NCBI RefSeq assembly: GCF_014202825.1
Contig: NZ_JACHHP010000003.1
Coordinates: forward strand, 208,229 to 272,228
Direction: 5' to 3'
Length of the DNA: 64,000 nucleotides
Source: Chiayiivirga flava
GTDB taxonomy: Bacteria > Pseudomonadota > Gammaproteobacteria > Xanthomonadales > Xanthomonadaceae
Made by a program: the position numbers and the translations under genes. How positions within the stretch are numbered: the stretch's first letter is position 1; each line of letters opens with the position of its first letter. Below are positions 52,583 to 61,620 of this stretch, piece after piece. The notes beneath the pieces are model-generated. The model was not told the DNA's origin, searched no databases, and was given only the letters and a program-made list of their open reading frames with translations.

Positions 52583-54244
52583 TCAGTGCACGCGCGAGCT
52601 CGCGACCGCGAAGTCGCCGGACACGCCGCCGGTGCCGCCGACGATCTCCCACTCGGGCGCAGGCGCGGACGAGGGCCGCACGATGAAGCGGCTCGCGCCC
52701 GGCGTGGTGCTCCCGCGCCAGACCGCATAGTCGGTGAGGCGGTCGCCGTCGTAATCGCCGCCGAGCGAGGTGTCGCCGGTGATGCCGAACTGCACCTCGG
52801 CGCCCGTGACGCCGGTGCCGGCGTCGCGCGTGAGGTGGAAGCGGTTGCCGCCGCTGGTGCGCCGCACCGTCGTGTCGAAGCGGGCATCGCCGCTGAAATT
52901 GCCCGGAATGATGAAATCGCTCGAATTGCCGAGCACGAACTGCGCGAGCTGCGCGCCGCTGCGGCCGTCGAGGATCGTGAAGCGGCCGGCCGAGGGCATG
53001 GTCGGATCGGCTTCCTGCACGCTGACGTCGGCGAGACCGTCGCCGTTCGTGTCGAAGCCCGAGGTGGCGAAGGCATCGCCGTCCACGCCGAAGCCGGTGA
53101 AGACCGTCGTGGCCGCGCCGCTTGCCGTGGCGCGGATGTGCACGGTCATCGGGCCGTCGCCGTCGCCGATCGGCGGTGCGCGGAACAGCGCGAGATCGTC
53201 GCGGCCGTCGCCGTCGTAGTCGCCCGATTGCGTCGGGTCGTCGCCGTCCTGGCCGAAGACGATGGACACCACCGGATCGATGCTGCGCGAGGAGCGGCGG
53301 ATCTGGAACGTGCCCGTGGTCGGGGTCCAGACGGTGGGGTCGGCGATGCGATCGCCGTCGTAATCCAGCGCATCGATGAAATCGGTCGTGGGGTTGCCGA
53401 GCAGGAACGTGACGGCCTCCGCCTCGGCCACGGCCGTGCCGTTGCCGGTGTTCGCACGCACGCTCCACTGGATGTCGGCACCGACGCCGCGTGCGAGCAC
53501 GTAGTCGCTGAGCCCGTCGCCGGTGAAGTCGGCGAAGACCTTGTTGGTGCAGTGCGACACGGCGAGCGAGCCCTTGGCCGTCGCCGCGGGACTCATGACG
53601 ATGCTCTCGAAGCCGTCGCCGAAGATCTCCGGCGCGCTGTCCTCGATGATCAGTTCGGCGAGCGCCACCGTGCCGAGGTCGCCGCCGGCCGCGTCGCGCA
53701 CCGTGAGCGTCCAGGTGCCGTTGGCTTCGGCGGGCACGAGGCCGCCGAACACGCCGGTGAGCGAGGTCGGGCAGCCGCCGTTGTCCGAGCGCCCGGGGGC
53801 GCCGGCGGTGGTGGCGCTGTACGTGCCCGGGGCCACCACGGCATCGGTGCCGGTGGCGGCGAGGGCCGCGGCCCACAGGTCGCCGCCGTCGTCGGCGAAT
53901 TCGTAGGTGCCTCCGAGATTGGAGCTGTCGCCGTTGGTGGAGGTGCGTGCCGTTCGCACGCGCGAGAACACGGTCATGCGGGCGCGGCCATCGGGCGACA
54001 CGAGCACGGCATCGAGATCGCCGATCCAGGTGTGCGTGATCTGCAGGCGCAGCCGCACGGTGCGCGTCGGCGTCGCGAGGCCGCCGACCTCGAACGGCAC
54101 GACCAGGCCCGGCGTTGCGTTGTCGGGAATCGCGCCGGAACCGACCTGCCCGGGGAAGGTGAAGGTCGCGCCCCAGGCCTGCGGGCATGCGATGCACAGC
54201 AGCCATGCCAGCCGCATGGCGACCGAACGCGGGATCTTGTTCAT
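52583..54244 (-). CDS. Secreted P-domain plus FG-GAP/VCBS-like repeat protein with internal DGFE motif
   Basis: 553-residue exported protein with signal MRLAWLLCIACPQAWGA. Residues 35-203 form a proprotein-convertase P-type beta sandwich (SGAIPDNATPGLVVPFEV, ITHTWIGDLDAVLVSPDG, GTWTLTVRDAAGGDLG). At 207-214 stands IFGDGFES, the motif that ends other exported proteins here. It is followed by a linker and then five FG-GAP-like calcium-binding repeats with DYDGDGRDDLALF-type loops. The gene looks like a fusion of a DGFE-ended P-domain protein with a repeat domain, or the motif acts as a processing site. Confidence 0.8.
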   Translation of the reverse strand: MNKIPRSVAMRLAWLLCIACPQAWGATFTFPGQVGSGAIPDNATPGLVVPFEVGGLATPTRTVRLRLQITHTWIGDLDAVLVSPDGRARMTVFSRVRTARTSTNGDSSNLGGTYEFADDGGDLWAAALAATGTDAVVAPGTYSATTAGAPGRSDNGGCPTSLTGVFGGLVPAEANGTWTLTVRDAAGGDLGTVALAELIIEDSAPEIFGDGFESIVMSPAATAKGSLAVSHCTNKVFADFTGDGLSDYVLARGVGADIQWSVRANTGNGTAVAEAEAVTFLLGNPTTDFIDALDYDGDRIADPTVWTPTTGTFQIRRSSRSIDPVVSIVFGQDGDDPTQSGDYDGDGRDDLALFRAPPIGDGDGPMTVHIRATASGAATTVFTGFGVDGDAFATSGFDTNGDGLADVSVQEADPTMPSAGRFTILDGRSGAQLAQFVLGNSSDFIIPGNFSGDARFDTTVRRTSGGNRFHLTRDAGTGVTGAEVQFGITGDTSLGGDYDGDRLTDYAVWRGSTTPGASRFIVRPSSAPAPEWEIVGGTGGVSGDFAVASSRVH

Positions 54245-54369
54245 GGATGTCCTCGTGATGTGGGTGCGGGGCGGATCTGATCGGATACGGCAGACGCCAC
54301 CGGATCGGGACATCGCGCGGGCGGCCACCCGCAATCGACGCCACCGGCGGCTGCTACGATGGCTCGGGC

Positions 54370-57315
54370 TTGGCGACCGCCGCAAGCGACGGGCCGGATT
54401 TGCGCGGACATCGTGAACACAGGGGATGGAATTCGCTGCTGCTGGCGTGCGGCCTGCTGTGCTGCGCGCCCGTCTTCGCACTGGATCCCGAACGCGCCAT
54501 CGGCCAGCTCACCCATGTCTGGTACGAGAACCAGCTGCCGCAGGGCACCGTGCTGTCGATCGCGCAGCGCGACGACGGATCGATGTGGTTTGCCACGTAC
54601 GGTGGCCTGGTGCGCCACAGCGGCGCCGGATTCGACAGCATCGACCAGCGGGTCGCGCCGGCGCTGCGCAGTTCGGCGATCACCGCCGTGCATGTGGACC
54701 GCGCCGGCACGCTGTGGGTCGGCACGCTCAACGGCGGGCTCTACCGTCGCCGCGGCCGTGCGCTGGAGCCGATGCCGCTGCCCGAACGCATCGAGAGCGT
54801 GTTCGGCATCGTGCAGGACCGTGCCGGCGCGCTGTGGCTGACGACCAATGCCGGCGTGGCGCGCATGGACGCCGACGGCACCCGCCTGCTCGGCATCGAC
54901 AGCGGCTTTCCGCCGCGCGGGTTCTATCGCGCGATCGTCGCCGATGCGCAGGGCGGCGTGTGGATCGCGGCCGATGGCCTCGGCGTCGTGCACTGGCACG
55001 ACGGGGCGGTGGAGATTCTCGACACCGGCCGCGGCCTGCCGACCAATGCCGTGTACAGCCTCGCGATCGACGCGTCCGGCACGGTGTGGGCGGGCACGCA
55101 GGCCGGACCGGTGCGTTATCGCGACGGCGGCTTCGAGCGCGAACCGCGCGCCGCCGCGCTCGACGACAAACGCATCTACTCGCTGTTCGGCGACAGCGAC
55201 GGGACGCTGTGGTTCGCGCCGCTCGGTGTCGGCATCTGCCGCCTCACCGCCTCGCGCTTCGATTGCGACGGCACGCTCGCCGGCATGCCCGGCGAAACCG
55301 TGCGCTCGATGTTCGAGGATCGCGAAGGCAATGTGTGGATGGGCACCACGTCGAGCGGTGTGCACCGCTTCAGCGACTCCAAGCTCGTCACGGTGACCGG
55401 CGCGATGGCCTCCAACGCGGTGCGCGCGGTGTACGAAGACGCGACCGGCACGCTCTGGGTCGGCACCGACGGCGCCGGCCTCGCGCGTTACGCCGATCAG
55501 GTGCTGCAGCCGGCCGACGGGATCAACGCACGGCTCCCGAGCAGGCTGGTGCGTGCGATCGAGGCCGACGCGGCCGGCAACCTGTGGGTCGGCGGCACCG
55601 AAGGTGCGAGCCGCATCGCCCCGGACGGCAGCGTGCGCAATTTCGGCATCGCCGACGGTCTGCCCGGCACCATCGTCTTCGCCTTCGCGCCGGCCCGCGA
55701 TGGCGGGATGTGGGTCGGCACGCTGCAGGGCGTGGCGCGCATCGATGGCGACCGCGTCATCGGGATCGAGGGCACCCGTGGCGACGATGTGCGCGCGCTG
55801 CACGAGGACGCCGACGGGCGCCTGTGGATCGGCCTGCGCAGCGGCTTGCGCTGCCTCGCGGCCGGCGTGCTCGATCGCTGCGGGACGGACGGTTTGCCCG
55901 GCATGAGCGTGTTCGCGTTTCGTCCCGAAGCCGATGGCGATCTGTGGCTCGGCACCAGCATCGGCATGATGCGTCTGCGCGACGGCAAGGTGGCCGCGTT
56001 CACGCAGCGGGCGGGGTTCTACGGCGACGCGGTGTTCGCGATCCTCGACGACGACGACGGGTTCTTCTGGGTGAGTTCCAATCGCGGCATCGCGCGCATC
56101 GCCCGGGCCGATATCGAGGCGCTCGATCGCGGCGAGGTCGCGCAGATCGAGCCCGTCTGGTTCGGCAAGGACGACGGCATGCTGTCGTCGCAGGCGAACG
56201 GCGCCTCGCAGACGCCCGCATGGCGCAGCCGCGACGGCCGGCTCTGGTTCGGCACCGCCAACGGCGTGGTGATCGTCGACCCCGACCGGCTGCTGCGCAA
56301 CGCGCTGCCGCCGCCGGTGGCGGTGGAGCAGGCGCTGGTCGACGGGCGCGACGTCGATCCGGACGATGTCGGCCGCATCGGGCCGGGCGTGGGCCGCATC
56401 GAACTGCGCTACGCGGCGATGAGCTACGTGGCCCCGGCCGCGGTGCGCTACCGCTACCGCATGCAGGGTTTCGATCGCGAGTGGATCGATGCCGGCACCG
56501 GCCGCTCGGCGGTGTACACCAACCTGCCACCGGGCCCGTACGAATTCCGCGTGATCGCAAGCAACAACGACGGCGTCTGGAACGACACCGGCGCCAGCGT
56601 GCGTTTCGCCATCGTGCCGAGCTGGTACGAAACATGGTGGTTCAGGGCGCTGGCGGCGCTGGCGGCCCTCGGCTTGCTCGCGGCCGTGTATCGCGTGCGG
56701 CTGTGGCGCCTGCACGAGCGCGAGCGCGAACTCACGCGCGAGGTCGCGCAGCGCACCGAAGCCCTGCGCACGGCCAACGCCCAGCTGCAGCGCCTGGCCT
56801 CGCTCGACGGCCTCACCCGCATCGCCAACCGCGGCGCGTTCAACGTGCAGCTCGCGCTGGCATGGCAGGCGCACGTCGCGCGCGGCGAACCGCTGTCGGT
56901 TCTGCTGTGCGACATCGATGCGTTCAAGGCCTACAACGACAGCTGCGGACACCTTGCCGGCGATGCGGCGCTGACCGCCGTCGCCGGCGCGCTGTCGGAC
57001 GCGCTGCGCTCGCCCGCCGACCTTGCCGCGCGCTACGGCGGCGAGGAGTTCGCCGTGCTGCTGCCGGCCTGCGGCGTCGCGCAGGCGCACACGGTGGCGC
57101 AGCGCTTGCTCGATGCCGTGCGCGCGCTGCGCATCGATCACCCCGCGTCGGAGGCCGCGGCGCACATCACGATCAGCGTCGGTGTGGCGAGCACCGAAGG
57201 CCTCGCCGTCGATGCGTCCGACGACCTCGTCCGGGCCGCGGACCAGGCGCTGTACCGCGCCAAGGCCGGCGGACGCGACCGCGTCTGCGGTTCGGCGCAG
57301 GCGTCGCGCCAGTGA
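54370..57315 (+). CDS. Two-component-regulator-propeller diguanylate cyclase (GGDEF)
   Basis: 981-residue hybrid sensor. A signal-like N-terminus (NSLLLACGLLCCAPVFA) is followed by two seven-bladed Reg_prop-type propellers with many G-x-LW-V-G repeats (GTLWVGTLNGGLYR, GTVWAGTQAGPVR, GNVWMGTTSSGVHR), a Y_Y_Y domain (VRYRYRMQGFDREWIDAG), a membrane helix near residue 765, a short coiled coil and a GGDEF domain with GGEEF at 890-894. It is expected to make c-di-GMP in response to a periplasmic ligand such as a polysaccharide. The start is TTG 54370 for lack of a better codon and is uncertain. Confidence 0.86.
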   Translation: MATAASDGPDLRGHREHRGWNSLLLACGLLCCAPVFALDPERAIGQLTHVWYENQLPQGTVLSIAQRDDGSMWFATYGGLVRHSGAGFDSIDQRVAPALRSSAITAVHVDRAGTLWVGTLNGGLYRRRGRALEPMPLPERIESVFGIVQDRAGALWLTTNAGVARMDADGTRLLGIDSGFPPRGFYRAIVADAQGGVWIAADGLGVVHWHDGAVEILDTGRGLPTNAVYSLAIDASGTVWAGTQAGPVRYRDGGFEREPRAAALDDKRIYSLFGDSDGTLWFAPLGVGICRLTASRFDCDGTLAGMPGETVRSMFEDREGNVWMGTTSSGVHRFSDSKLVTVTGAMASNAVRAVYEDATGTLWVGTDGAGLARYADQVLQPADGINARLPSRLVRAIEADAAGNLWVGGTEGASRIAPDGSVRNFGIADGLPGTIVFAFAPARDGGMWVGTLQGVARIDGDRVIGIEGTRGDDVRALHEDADGRLWIGLRSGLRCLAAGVLDRCGTDGLPGMSVFAFRPEADGDLWLGTSIGMMRLRDGKVAAFTQRAGFYGDAVFAILDDDDGFFWVSSNRGIARIARADIEALDRGEVAQIEPVWFGKDDGMLSSQANGASQTPAWRSRDGRLWFGTANGVVIVDPDRLLRNALPPPVAVEQALVDGRDVDPDDVGRIGPGVGRIELRYAAMSYVAPAAVRYRYRMQGFDREWIDAGTGRSAVYTNLPPGPYEFRVIASNNDGVWNDTGASVRFAIVPSWYETWWFRALAALAALGLLAAVYRVRLWRLHERERELTREVAQRTEALRTANAQLQRLASLDGLTRIANRGAFNVQLALAWQAHVARGEPLSVLLCDIDAFKAYNDSCGHLAGDAALTAVAGALSDALRSPADLAARYGGEEFAVLLPACGVAQAHTVAQRLLDAVRALRIDHPASEAAAHITISVGVASTEGLAVDASDDLVRAADQALYRAKAGGRDRVCGSAQASRQ

Positions 57316-57418
57316 CGCGCATCGCCGCCTTGCACGCATCCGCGGCGCGCCGCACCATCGCGGGCATGCATCGTGCTGGACACCCTGCGACCGATCGCGC
57401 AACGGCGCGCGCCGGTCG

Positions 57419-59884
57419 ATGACGGACAACGTCGCCGGACCGGGCCGCGAGTATCGTTTCGGCGCCTTCGTGCTGCAGCCTGCGGCGCGCAGGCTGCTGC
57501 GCGACGGCGAGACCGTGGTCTGCCCGCGCCTGGTGTTCGACCTGCTGCACTACCTAGTCGAGCACCGCGAGCGCGCGATCGGCCGCGACGAACTCGCCGC
57601 GGCCGTGTGGCGCCGGCCGGACGTGGCGGACGTGCAGATCGGCCAGGTGGTGCTGCGCGCGCGGCGCGCGGTCGGCGACGACGGCAGCATGCAGCATTCG
57701 ATCGCGACCGTGCCGGGGTTCGGCTACCACTGGGTCGCGGCCACGCAGGCGGTGCCGGATGCGACCCCGATGCCGGCCCGCGCGACGGTGCCGGAGTCCG
57801 CAACCCGGCACGAACCCGCGATGCCGGACGAGCCCGTACGCGACGCCGTCGGAGAGGCGCCGCCGCCGAATGTCGACGCTGCGGCTCCGCGCGGCGACAC
57901 CCCGCGCACCGAGCCGGCAGGTGCACGCACCCGCGGCCGTCTGCTCTTCGCCGCCGCCGTCGTCGTCGCCGTGTGTCTCGCGGCCGCGCTGCTTGTCGCC
58001 CGGCAGGGGCGCGATGCGGCGACGCGCGATGCGCCGCCGCCCACCGTCGCCGCGACGCCCGCCGCGGCGTCGGGCGTGCTGCTGCTGCCGCTGCGCGTGC
58101 AGGGGCGCAGCGAAGACGCGTGGTTGCGGCTGGGCGGCATGGATCTGGTGGCCGATCGGCTGCGTGCCGCCGGCGTGTCGGTGCCGGCGAGCGAAAGCGT
58201 GCTGGCCGCGCTGCGCACCGTCGAGGGCACGCCCGACGCCGCACGCGGCGCACTGCGTGCGGCGTTCGGCGACCTGCCGGTGGTCGAGGGCGAAGCCGCG
58301 CGCGCGGCGGACGGAACGTGGACGGTGGCGCTGTCCGCGCGCTCGGCCGACGGCCTGCCGCGCAGCGGCACTGCGCGCGAAGACGATGCGGTGGCGGCCA
58401 CCATTGCCGCGGCCGACGCGCTGGCCGCCGCGCTTGGCGGCACGCCGTCCGGCGATCCGGCGAGCGCGCTCGATGCCGACGCCGACTGGCGCCGTGCGCG
58501 CGCCGCGCTGCTGGCCAACGAAGTCGATGTGGCGCGCACCATCCTGACCACGTCGCGCTCGCTCGCCGCGCGCCCGCTCGACCGCGCCGTGCATCTGGCC
58601 CAGGTGGACGTGCGCGCCGGCCGTCTCGCCGAGGCCGAGACGGCCCTCGGCGCGACGCTGGCGCAGCTGCCCGCAGACGCCGCGACCCTGCGCGCCCAGG
58701 CGCACATCGTGCGCGGCTCCGCACGCGCGCGGCTCGGCCGGTTCGACGCCGCATGGCAGGATTTCGACGCCGCGCTCGCCTCGCTGCCGGCCAACGCCCC
58801 GCCGCTCGAACGCGCCCGCGCGCTATCGGGCCGCGGTTCCTCCGCGGTGCCGTCGGGCCGGTTTGACGACGCGTTCGCCGACATGGGTCAGGCCCGCAGC
58901 CTGTTCGCCGCCCTCGGCGATCCCTTCGGCACGGCCCGCGTCGACGCCAACCTCGGCATGCTTGAGCTGTACCGCGCGCGGCCCGCCGCGGCGCTGACCC
59001 ACCTCGACGCCGCGGCCGCCGGGCTGCATGCCTTCGGCGCCGAGCACGAATGGCAGGTGGTGCTCACCGCCCAGGTCGAGTCGCATCTGGCACTGCTGCA
59101 GCACGACGCCGCCGGCGCCGCGGCCGAACGCGGCTGGTCGCGCCGCGCGCATGCGCGCGATCCCGAGCAACGCAGCGATATCGCGCTCAACCGGGCCGAG
59201 GTGCTGCTGGCCGGCGGCCGCCATCGCGAGGCGGCCGCGCTGCTGGCCGATCCGCAGCTCGATGCGGCGCAGGGAACGGTGCTGCGGGCGCGCGTCGGCA
59301 GCCTGCGCGCGCGGCTCGCGCTGCGGCAGCGGCGCTGGAAGGACGCGGCCACGCTGGCCCATGCGGCGCTGGCGGCATGGCCGGCGCAGGGCGCCGAGCG
59401 CGAACGCGAGCGGTTGGCGCTGGTCGAGCTGCGTGCCTGGATCGCGCTCGGCGAGGTCGCTGCAGCGCGCACGCTCGCACAGCGGCCGCCGTCGCCGTTC
59501 CTGCTGGCCGACGACCTGGCCTGGCGCGAACTTGCGCAGGCGGCCTGGCGGCAAGCGCAGGACAACAGGCGCGGCGAGCTCGACACGCTGCGCGCCGCCA
59601 TCGCCGCCGCCGGCGAGAGCGGCGTGCCGGCCACGCTCGCGGCCGTCGCCGAAACTGCGGTCCCGGCGTTGCTGGAGCTGGGGCGGCCGGACGAGGCGCG
59701 CGCCCTGGCCGGTCGGGTGGCGTCCTTTGCGGCGAACGATTTCGATTGCGCGCTCGTTCAGGTGCGGGTGCTGCACGCCGACGGCGCAGTCGATGCCTGG
59801 CGCGCGGCGCTCGAGACCGCCCAGGCGCTGGCGGGCGAACGCGAGGTCCCCGCGGCGTTGCGGACCCCGCCTTCCGCGCGCTGA
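57419..59884 (+). CDS. CadC-like membrane transcriptional regulator with TPR domain
   Basis: 821-residue protein. Residues 10-107 form an OmpR/CadC-type winged helix (EYRFGAFVLQPAARRLLRDG, then GRDELAAAVW, and the wing ATVPGFGYHW). A Pro/Ala linker leads to a single membrane helix at about 174-195. The periplasmic part has a TolB-like domain (about 215-350), then TPR-like repeats to the end (LDRAVHLAQVDVRAGRLAEAE, AALTHLDAAAAGLHAFG). Such regulators bind DNA at the membrane upon a periplasmic signal. Targets are unknown. The start at 57419 follows the cyclase gene by about 100 bases in the same direction. Confidence 0.84.
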   Translation: MTDNVAGPGREYRFGAFVLQPAARRLLRDGETVVCPRLVFDLLHYLVEHRERAIGRDELAAAVWRRPDVADVQIGQVVLRARRAVGDDGSMQHSIATVPGFGYHWVAATQAVPDATPMPARATVPESATRHEPAMPDEPVRDAVGEAPPPNVDAAAPRGDTPRTEPAGARTRGRLLFAAAVVVAVCLAAALLVARQGRDAATRDAPPPTVAATPAAASGVLLLPLRVQGRSEDAWLRLGGMDLVADRLRAAGVSVPASESVLAALRTVEGTPDAARGALRAAFGDLPVVEGEAARAADGTWTVALSARSADGLPRSGTAREDDAVAATIAAADALAAALGGTPSGDPASALDADADWRRARAALLANEVDVARTILTTSRSLAARPLDRAVHLAQVDVRAGRLAEAETALGATLAQLPADAATLRAQAHIVRGSARARLGRFDAAWQDFDAALASLPANAPPLERARALSGRGSSAVPSGRFDDAFADMGQARSLFAALGDPFGTARVDANLGMLELYRARPAAALTHLDAAAAGLHAFGAEHEWQVVLTAQVESHLALLQHDAAGAAAERGWSRRAHARDPEQRSDIALNRAEVLLAGGRHREAAALLADPQLDAAQGTVLRARVGSLRARLALRQRRWKDAATLAHAALAAWPAQGAERERERLALVELRAWIALGEVAAARTLAQRPPSPFLLADDLAWRELAQAAWRQAQDNRRGELDTLRAAIAAAGESGVPATLAAVAETAVPALLELGRPDEARALAGRVASFAANDFDCALVQVRVLHADGAVDAWRAALETAQALAGEREVPAALRTPPSAR

Positions 59885-60007
59885 CGCCGAATCTCACGGC
59901 CCTGTTGCGGATCGCGAACGCATCGCGAATGCCGTGGCCGGAGGCATGCTCCAGAGTGGGCGAGGCGGCGTCGTGACGCCGCCGCCCGTCCCGCTGGAGC
60001 CTTGTCG

Positions 60008-61168
60008 ATGCGCCGAATCCTTGTTGTCTGCGTGTGGTCCTGTCTGACCGTCCTGCCGCTGCGTGCGGCCGAAGTGACCTTGGAAGAACTTGCGTCCCCG
60101 CCGTTCGCCGGCACCGCGGGTGTCTCGAACATCGCCGCCGACGGCACCGTGGTCGGCACCGGCTGGCCGGACGCGATGGTGGTGCGCTGGCAGCCGGGTC
60201 AGCCGCCCGAAAACCTCGGCGGCGACACCTTCACGCTCGAAAACATCCTGCCGCTGATCTCCGCCGACGGCGGCACCATCGCCGCAAACGTCTACGTGCC
60301 CGTGGAGCCGGGCAATCCGAAGGCCGGCCTCGTCGGCAAGGCAGCCCTCTGGCAGGGAGAAACCACCTGGGCGCCGATCGACGGCGCCGTGCTGGCGCAG
60401 GCGACGCCGTTCGGCCTGTCCGACGACGGCCGGTTCCTTGTCGGTGCCGGCTGGGTCGACGTGTTTCCGGACGAGGACGCGGTCGAGCATGCGTGGATCT
60501 GGTCCGCCGAGACCGGCCAGCAGCTGCTCGGTGCGGTCGACGGACTCTCCTGGGCCCAGGCATGGGCGGTGTCGAACGACGGCACGGTCGCGGTCGGTTT
60601 CGCCGACGCCGCGCCGGACGACTTCACCCGGCACGGCGTCCGCTGGGACGCCGGTGTCGCGCAGCGCATCCGCGACGCGCAGGACCGTCCCGTCGGGCAG
60701 GCCATCGCCTGCAACAGCGACTGCTCGATCATCGTCGGTGCCGGCTTCACCGCGGCCGGCGGATCGGGCCAGGCCTGGCGCTGGACGGCGGCCGGCGGCG
60801 TGCAGTTCCTCGGCGAGATTCCCGGCGCCCCGCCCGACATCACCTATTACGCCTTCGATCTCACCGAAGACGGCGCGATGATCGTCGGCTCGTACCCGGT
60901 GTTCGATCCGGTGCAGGGGTCGATCAACCACGGCTTCGTGTGGAGCGAGGCGAGCGGGCTCGTCGACATCGTCGATTTTCTCGCCGCGCACGGCATCGAC
61001 TACGGCGCGGACTTCAACGAACTCGTGGTCAACGCCATCACCCGCGACGGCAGCAAGCTGTTGCTCAACGGCGGCAACGCCGACTATCAGCGCCAGCGCG
61101 CCATCGTGCACATCGCCCAGGCGCCGCCGCAGGTGTTCGCCGACGGCTTCGAGTCGCAGCTTCCGTAG
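60008..61168 (+). CDS. Secreted HAF-repeat protein with DGFE tail
   Basis: 386-residue exported protein. ATG 60008 has a GGAG site. The signal is RRILVVCVWSCLTVLPLRAA. The sequence has propeller-like repeats of the extracellular HAF type (HAWIWSAETGQQLLG, QAWRWTAAGGVQFLG, HGFVWSEASGLVDI), each followed by a G-x-S/A-x-D-G strand (AWAVSNDGTVAVG, AFDLTEDGAMIVG). A Cys pair, in ACNSDCS, is present. The C-terminus is PQVFADGFESQLP, the DGFE motif with four residues after it. The function is unknown. Confidence 0.82.
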   Translation: MRRILVVCVWSCLTVLPLRAAEVTLEELASPPFAGTAGVSNIAADGTVVGTGWPDAMVVRWQPGQPPENLGGDTFTLENILPLISADGGTIAANVYVPVEPGNPKAGLVGKAALWQGETTWAPIDGAVLAQATPFGLSDDGRFLVGAGWVDVFPDEDAVEHAWIWSAETGQQLLGAVDGLSWAQAWAVSNDGTVAVGFADAAPDDFTRHGVRWDAGVAQRIRDAQDRPVGQAIACNSDCSIIVGAGFTAAGGSGQAWRWTAAGGVQFLGEIPGAPPDITYYAFDLTEDGAMIVGSYPVFDPVQGSINHGFVWSEASGLVDIVDFLAAHGIDYGADFNELVVNAITRDGSKLLLNGGNADYQRQRAIVHIAQAPPQVFADGFESQLP

Positions 61169-61269
61169 CGCTGCGGCGCGCGCGCGGTGCCCGGATACGC
61201 GAGGTCCGGGCTTGCGTCGGGGCGCAGCATCGCGGTTTCATGCCCGGACACCTCCGACGGAAGCCGACC

Positions 61270-61554
61270 ATGACGCACTACCGCACCGCGCGCGCGCTCG
61301 CCACATTCGTCGTGTGGGCGGGCTGGTTCATCGTCGGCATCTGTGCCGCGATCGCCGTCGCAAGCGTCGTCATGCGTACGCCGGCCGGTGCGCTGACGTT
61401 TTATCCGATGGCGGTGGGCGTGGTCGTTGCGCTGTTCGGCTGGCTGTGCCGCGCGGTGTTCGACATCGCCGACGCGGTGCGCAGCAAACCGACCGTGGTC
61501 TCGCAGGAGCCGCCGAGCCGTCCGTTTCCGCTCAGCGTCAGCGACATCGGTTGA
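61270..61554 (+). CDS. Small two-helix inner-membrane protein, hypothetical
   Basis: 94-residue protein with two hydrophobic segments (ATFVVWAGWFIVGICAAIAV and TFYPMAVGVVVALFGWL) separated by a short loop, and a polar C-terminus. No family was recognised. The ATG at 61270 is preceded by a weak GGAAG-like site. It converges on mgtE. Confidence 0.6.
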   Translation: MTHYRTARALATFVVWAGWFIVGICAAIAVASVVMRTPAGALTFYPMAVGVVVALFGWLCRAVFDIADAVRSKPTVVSQEPPSRPFPLSVSDIG

Positions 61555-61620
61555 CGCTCGCAGCAGCGTCGCTTGCGGCCCGACGCGGCGGCAAGCGCCT
61601 CGCGATGCACGGCCGTGCGC

